DNA of 6,439 nucleotides from DASSCW01 sp036556695 (GTDB lineage: Bacteria; Chloroflexota; Limnocylindria; QHBO01): NCBI GenBank assembly GCA_036556695.1, contig DATBIY010000103.1, positions 1 through 6,439 of the forward strand, in the 5' to 3' direction. The notes under the pieces are model-generated. The model did not search any database and was not told the DNA's origin. It worked only from the letters and a program-made list of their open reading frames with translations. The position numbers and the translations under genes were made by a program. Within the stretch, counting starts at the first letter, position 1. Every line of letters starts with the position of its first letter. Shown in pieces: positions 5,323 through 6,439 of this stretch.

Positions 5323-6033
5323 ATGTGCGGCCGCTTCGCCCAACCGCGTTCGCCTGAGGAGCTGGGGCGCCTGTTCCGCGCCACTGCGGTCAGCGACCTG
5401 CCCGGCGATCGGTTCAACGTGGCGCCCACCGACCCGGTGGCGGCCGTGGTCGAGCACCACGGCGAGCGGGTGGTCGACACCTTCCGCTGGGGACTGGTCC
5501 CCTACTTCGCCGAGCATCCCAAGCAGCGCTCGCCGCTGATCAACGCGCGCGCCGAGACGGTCGAGACGTCGCCGTCGTTCCGCACGTCGTTCGCCCGGCG
5601 GCGGTGCATTGTGCCGGCCGATGCCTTCTATGAGTGGCGGCGCCATCGCAACCCGGACACCGGTCGCGTGGTGCGCTCCGAGCCGTTCGCCATCCGGCGC
5701 CGCGACGAGCAGCCTCTGGCCTTCGCCGGCATCTGGGCCGTGTGGCGCGACCCGGTCACCGCCGATCGGCTGTTCAGCCTGGCCATCGTCACCGGGCCGC
5801 CGAACGGCCTGGTGGCCACCGTGCACGACCGCATGCCGGTGGTGCTGCACCGCGATGACTGGGCGACGTGGCTGTCCGAGGCTTCTTCCCTCGAGGAGGT
5901 GCGCTCCCTGCTGCGTCCCTCGCCGGCCGGCGAGCTGCTGCTCTATCCCGTCTCGCCGGCGGTCAACAATGTGCGCAGCCAGGGGCGCGAGCTGCTGCTG
6001 CCGCTCACTCGCTGGGGCGCCGCAGCCCAGTGA
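5323..6033 (+). CDS. SRAP-domain protein (SOS response-associated peptidase family, YedK/HMCES-like)
   Basis: A 236-aa single-domain protein. Known: SRAP proteins bind abasic sites in single-stranded DNA and form a thiazolidine crosslink through the amine and thiol of Cys2 after Met1 is removed, shielding the lesion during replication. Seen: the N-terminus is MCGRF with the essential C2, then FNVAPT (31-36), the LINARAET segment (72-79) with N74, FYEW (102-105) with E104, and HDRMP (168-172) with H168. These match C2, N75, E105 and H160 of E. coli YedK, so it should be fully active. MCGRF fixes the start at 5323 although the ribosome site is weak; a short hairpin lies between GGAGG and the ATG. 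The TGA stop overlaps the next gene's GTG (GTGA), so the kinase downstream is probably translated with it. I see no LexA-like box in the promoter region. Confidence 0.95.
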   Translation: MCGRFAQPRSPEELGRLFRATAVSDLPGDRFNVAPTDPVAAVVEHHGERVVDTFRWGLVPYFAEHPKQRSPLINARAETVETSPSFRTSFARRRCIVPADAFYEWRRHRNPDTGRVVRSEPFAIRRRDEQPLAFAGIWAVWRDPVTADRLFSLAIVTGPPNGLVATVHDRMPVVLHRDDWATWLSEASSLEEVRSLLRPSPAGELLLYPVSPAVNNVRSQGRELLLPLTRWGAAAQ

Positions 6034-6439
6034 TCGTCGGCGTGCCGCAGGGGGCGATGGTGCTGCTCATCGGGCCCAGTGGATCGGGCAAAAGCACCTT
6101 CGCGACGCAGCACTTCCTGCCGACCGAGATCCTCTCCTCTGATGCGATGCGGGCCATGGTGGCCGATGATCCGCGCGACCAGGCGGCCACCGACGCCGCG
6201 TTCGAGCTGCTGCACACCGCCCTCGGGCTGCGCCTGGCGCGGCGCCGCACGACGGTGGTGGACGCCACCAACGTGGAAGGCTGGGCGCGGCAGCGGCTGA
6301 TGGCCATAGCTCGACGTCTCACTCGCCCGTCGGTGGCCATCGTGCTGGCGCTGCGCCTGGAGGAGTGCCTGCGCCGGAACCTGGAGCGGCCGGACCCACG
6401 GCCGCCGGCGGCGATCCGGGCACAGCACCGTTGGATGCT
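6030..6439 (+). CDS. P-loop polynucleotide kinase, Pnkp kinase-module type (partial, C-terminus off window)
   Basis: At least 136 aa, still open at the right edge. Seen: Walker A GPSGSGKST (15-23) after a short beta strand, then FLPTEILSSDAMRAMVADD (29-47), LLH (60-62), VVDATNV (76-82), a CLRRN helix (113-117), and IRAQH (129-133). Known: in Clostridium thermocellum Pnkp the 5'-OH kinase uses K21, S22, D38 (general base) and R41. With the GTG at 6030 as start, the same residues fall at the same numbers here, which supports this start over ATG 6057. The role would be NTP-dependent phosphorylation of 5'-OH ends of RNA or DNA. Odd: the stretch after N117 reads RPDPRPP, where I recall an essential lid arginine at 123, so that arginine is absent or shifted by one. 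Whether phosphatase and ligase-like domains follow, as in full Pnkp, cannot be seen. It overlaps the SRAP stop by 4 nt. Confidence 0.87.
   Translation, partial: MIVGVPQGAMVLLIGPSGSGKSTFATQHFLPTEILSSDAMRAMVADDPRDQAATDAAFELLHTALGLRLARRRTTVVDATNVEGWARQRLMAIARRLTRPSVAIVLALRLEECLRRNLERPDPRPPAAIRAQHRWM

Noticed and set aside
5032..5850. 272-codon minus-strand open frame across the small gene and SRAP gene
   Set aside because: It crosses a promoter region and opposes a SRAP gene with all catalytic residues; composition is typical of a shadow frame.
6057..6059. ATG 6057 as start of the kinase
   Set aside because: It begins at the P-loop strand itself with a purine run only 2 nt away. GTG 6030 overlaps the SRAP stop and reproduces the residue numbering of characterised Pnkp kinase.

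Overview
This 6.4 kb window is chromosome-like bacterial DNA of very high GC with densely packed genes and GC-rich third codon positions. I cannot name the species. Two genes appear to be leaderless, with a TANNNT -10 hexamer ending about 6-7 nt before the start codon. There is also a DUF5671-like repeated membrane protein, a PadR regulator paired with a protein carrying a 'YPxxWRxRYG' module, and a predicted pyrophosphate-type phosphofructokinase. Together these suggest Chloroflexota or possibly Actinomycetota (inference). I saw no mobile elements, CRISPR arrays, tRNA or rRNA genes.

Left, minus strand (1-1261): a PadR-family regulator (860-1204) is followed, with an ATGA overlap, by a Rieske iron-sulfur protein (863 to beyond base 1). 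The Rieske protein has an extra ~100-residue N-terminal part ahead of an internal twin-arginine signal-anchor. The PadR gene has a clear promoter (TTGACC, 17 nt, TATATC). Three TATATC-type half-sites lie across its -10 and 5' leader, which looks like an autoregulatory operator. The Rieske gene runs off the left edge.

Centre, plus strand (1302-3780): a class I glutamine-amidotransferase-like hydrolase (peptidase C26, gamma-glutamyl-GABA hydrolase family) and then a large polytopic membrane protein. The membrane protein consists of six two-helix hairpins arranged as three tandem pairs. Both genes look leaderless, and the stop codon of the first lies inside the -10 of the second.

Convergent minus-strand gene (3785-4960): a 391-aa phosphofructokinase with the GGDDT and PKTMDND signature of PPi-dependent enzymes. 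It ends 4 nt from the membrane-protein gene, and an inverted repeat made from the two gene ends may serve as a shared terminator.

Right, plus strand (5041-6439): a divergent promoter region leads into a probable three-gene operon. It holds a 64-aa protein with a possible His-Cys3 zinc site, a SRAP-domain protein (YedK/HMCES-like abasic-site shield), and, with a GTGA overlap, a P-loop kinase that aligns closely with the kinase module of bacterial polynucleotide kinase-phosphatase (Pnkp). The kinase gene is cut by the right edge. This coupled SRAP and end-repair kinase pair and the PadR-linked Rieske fusion are the two most interesting parts of the window.
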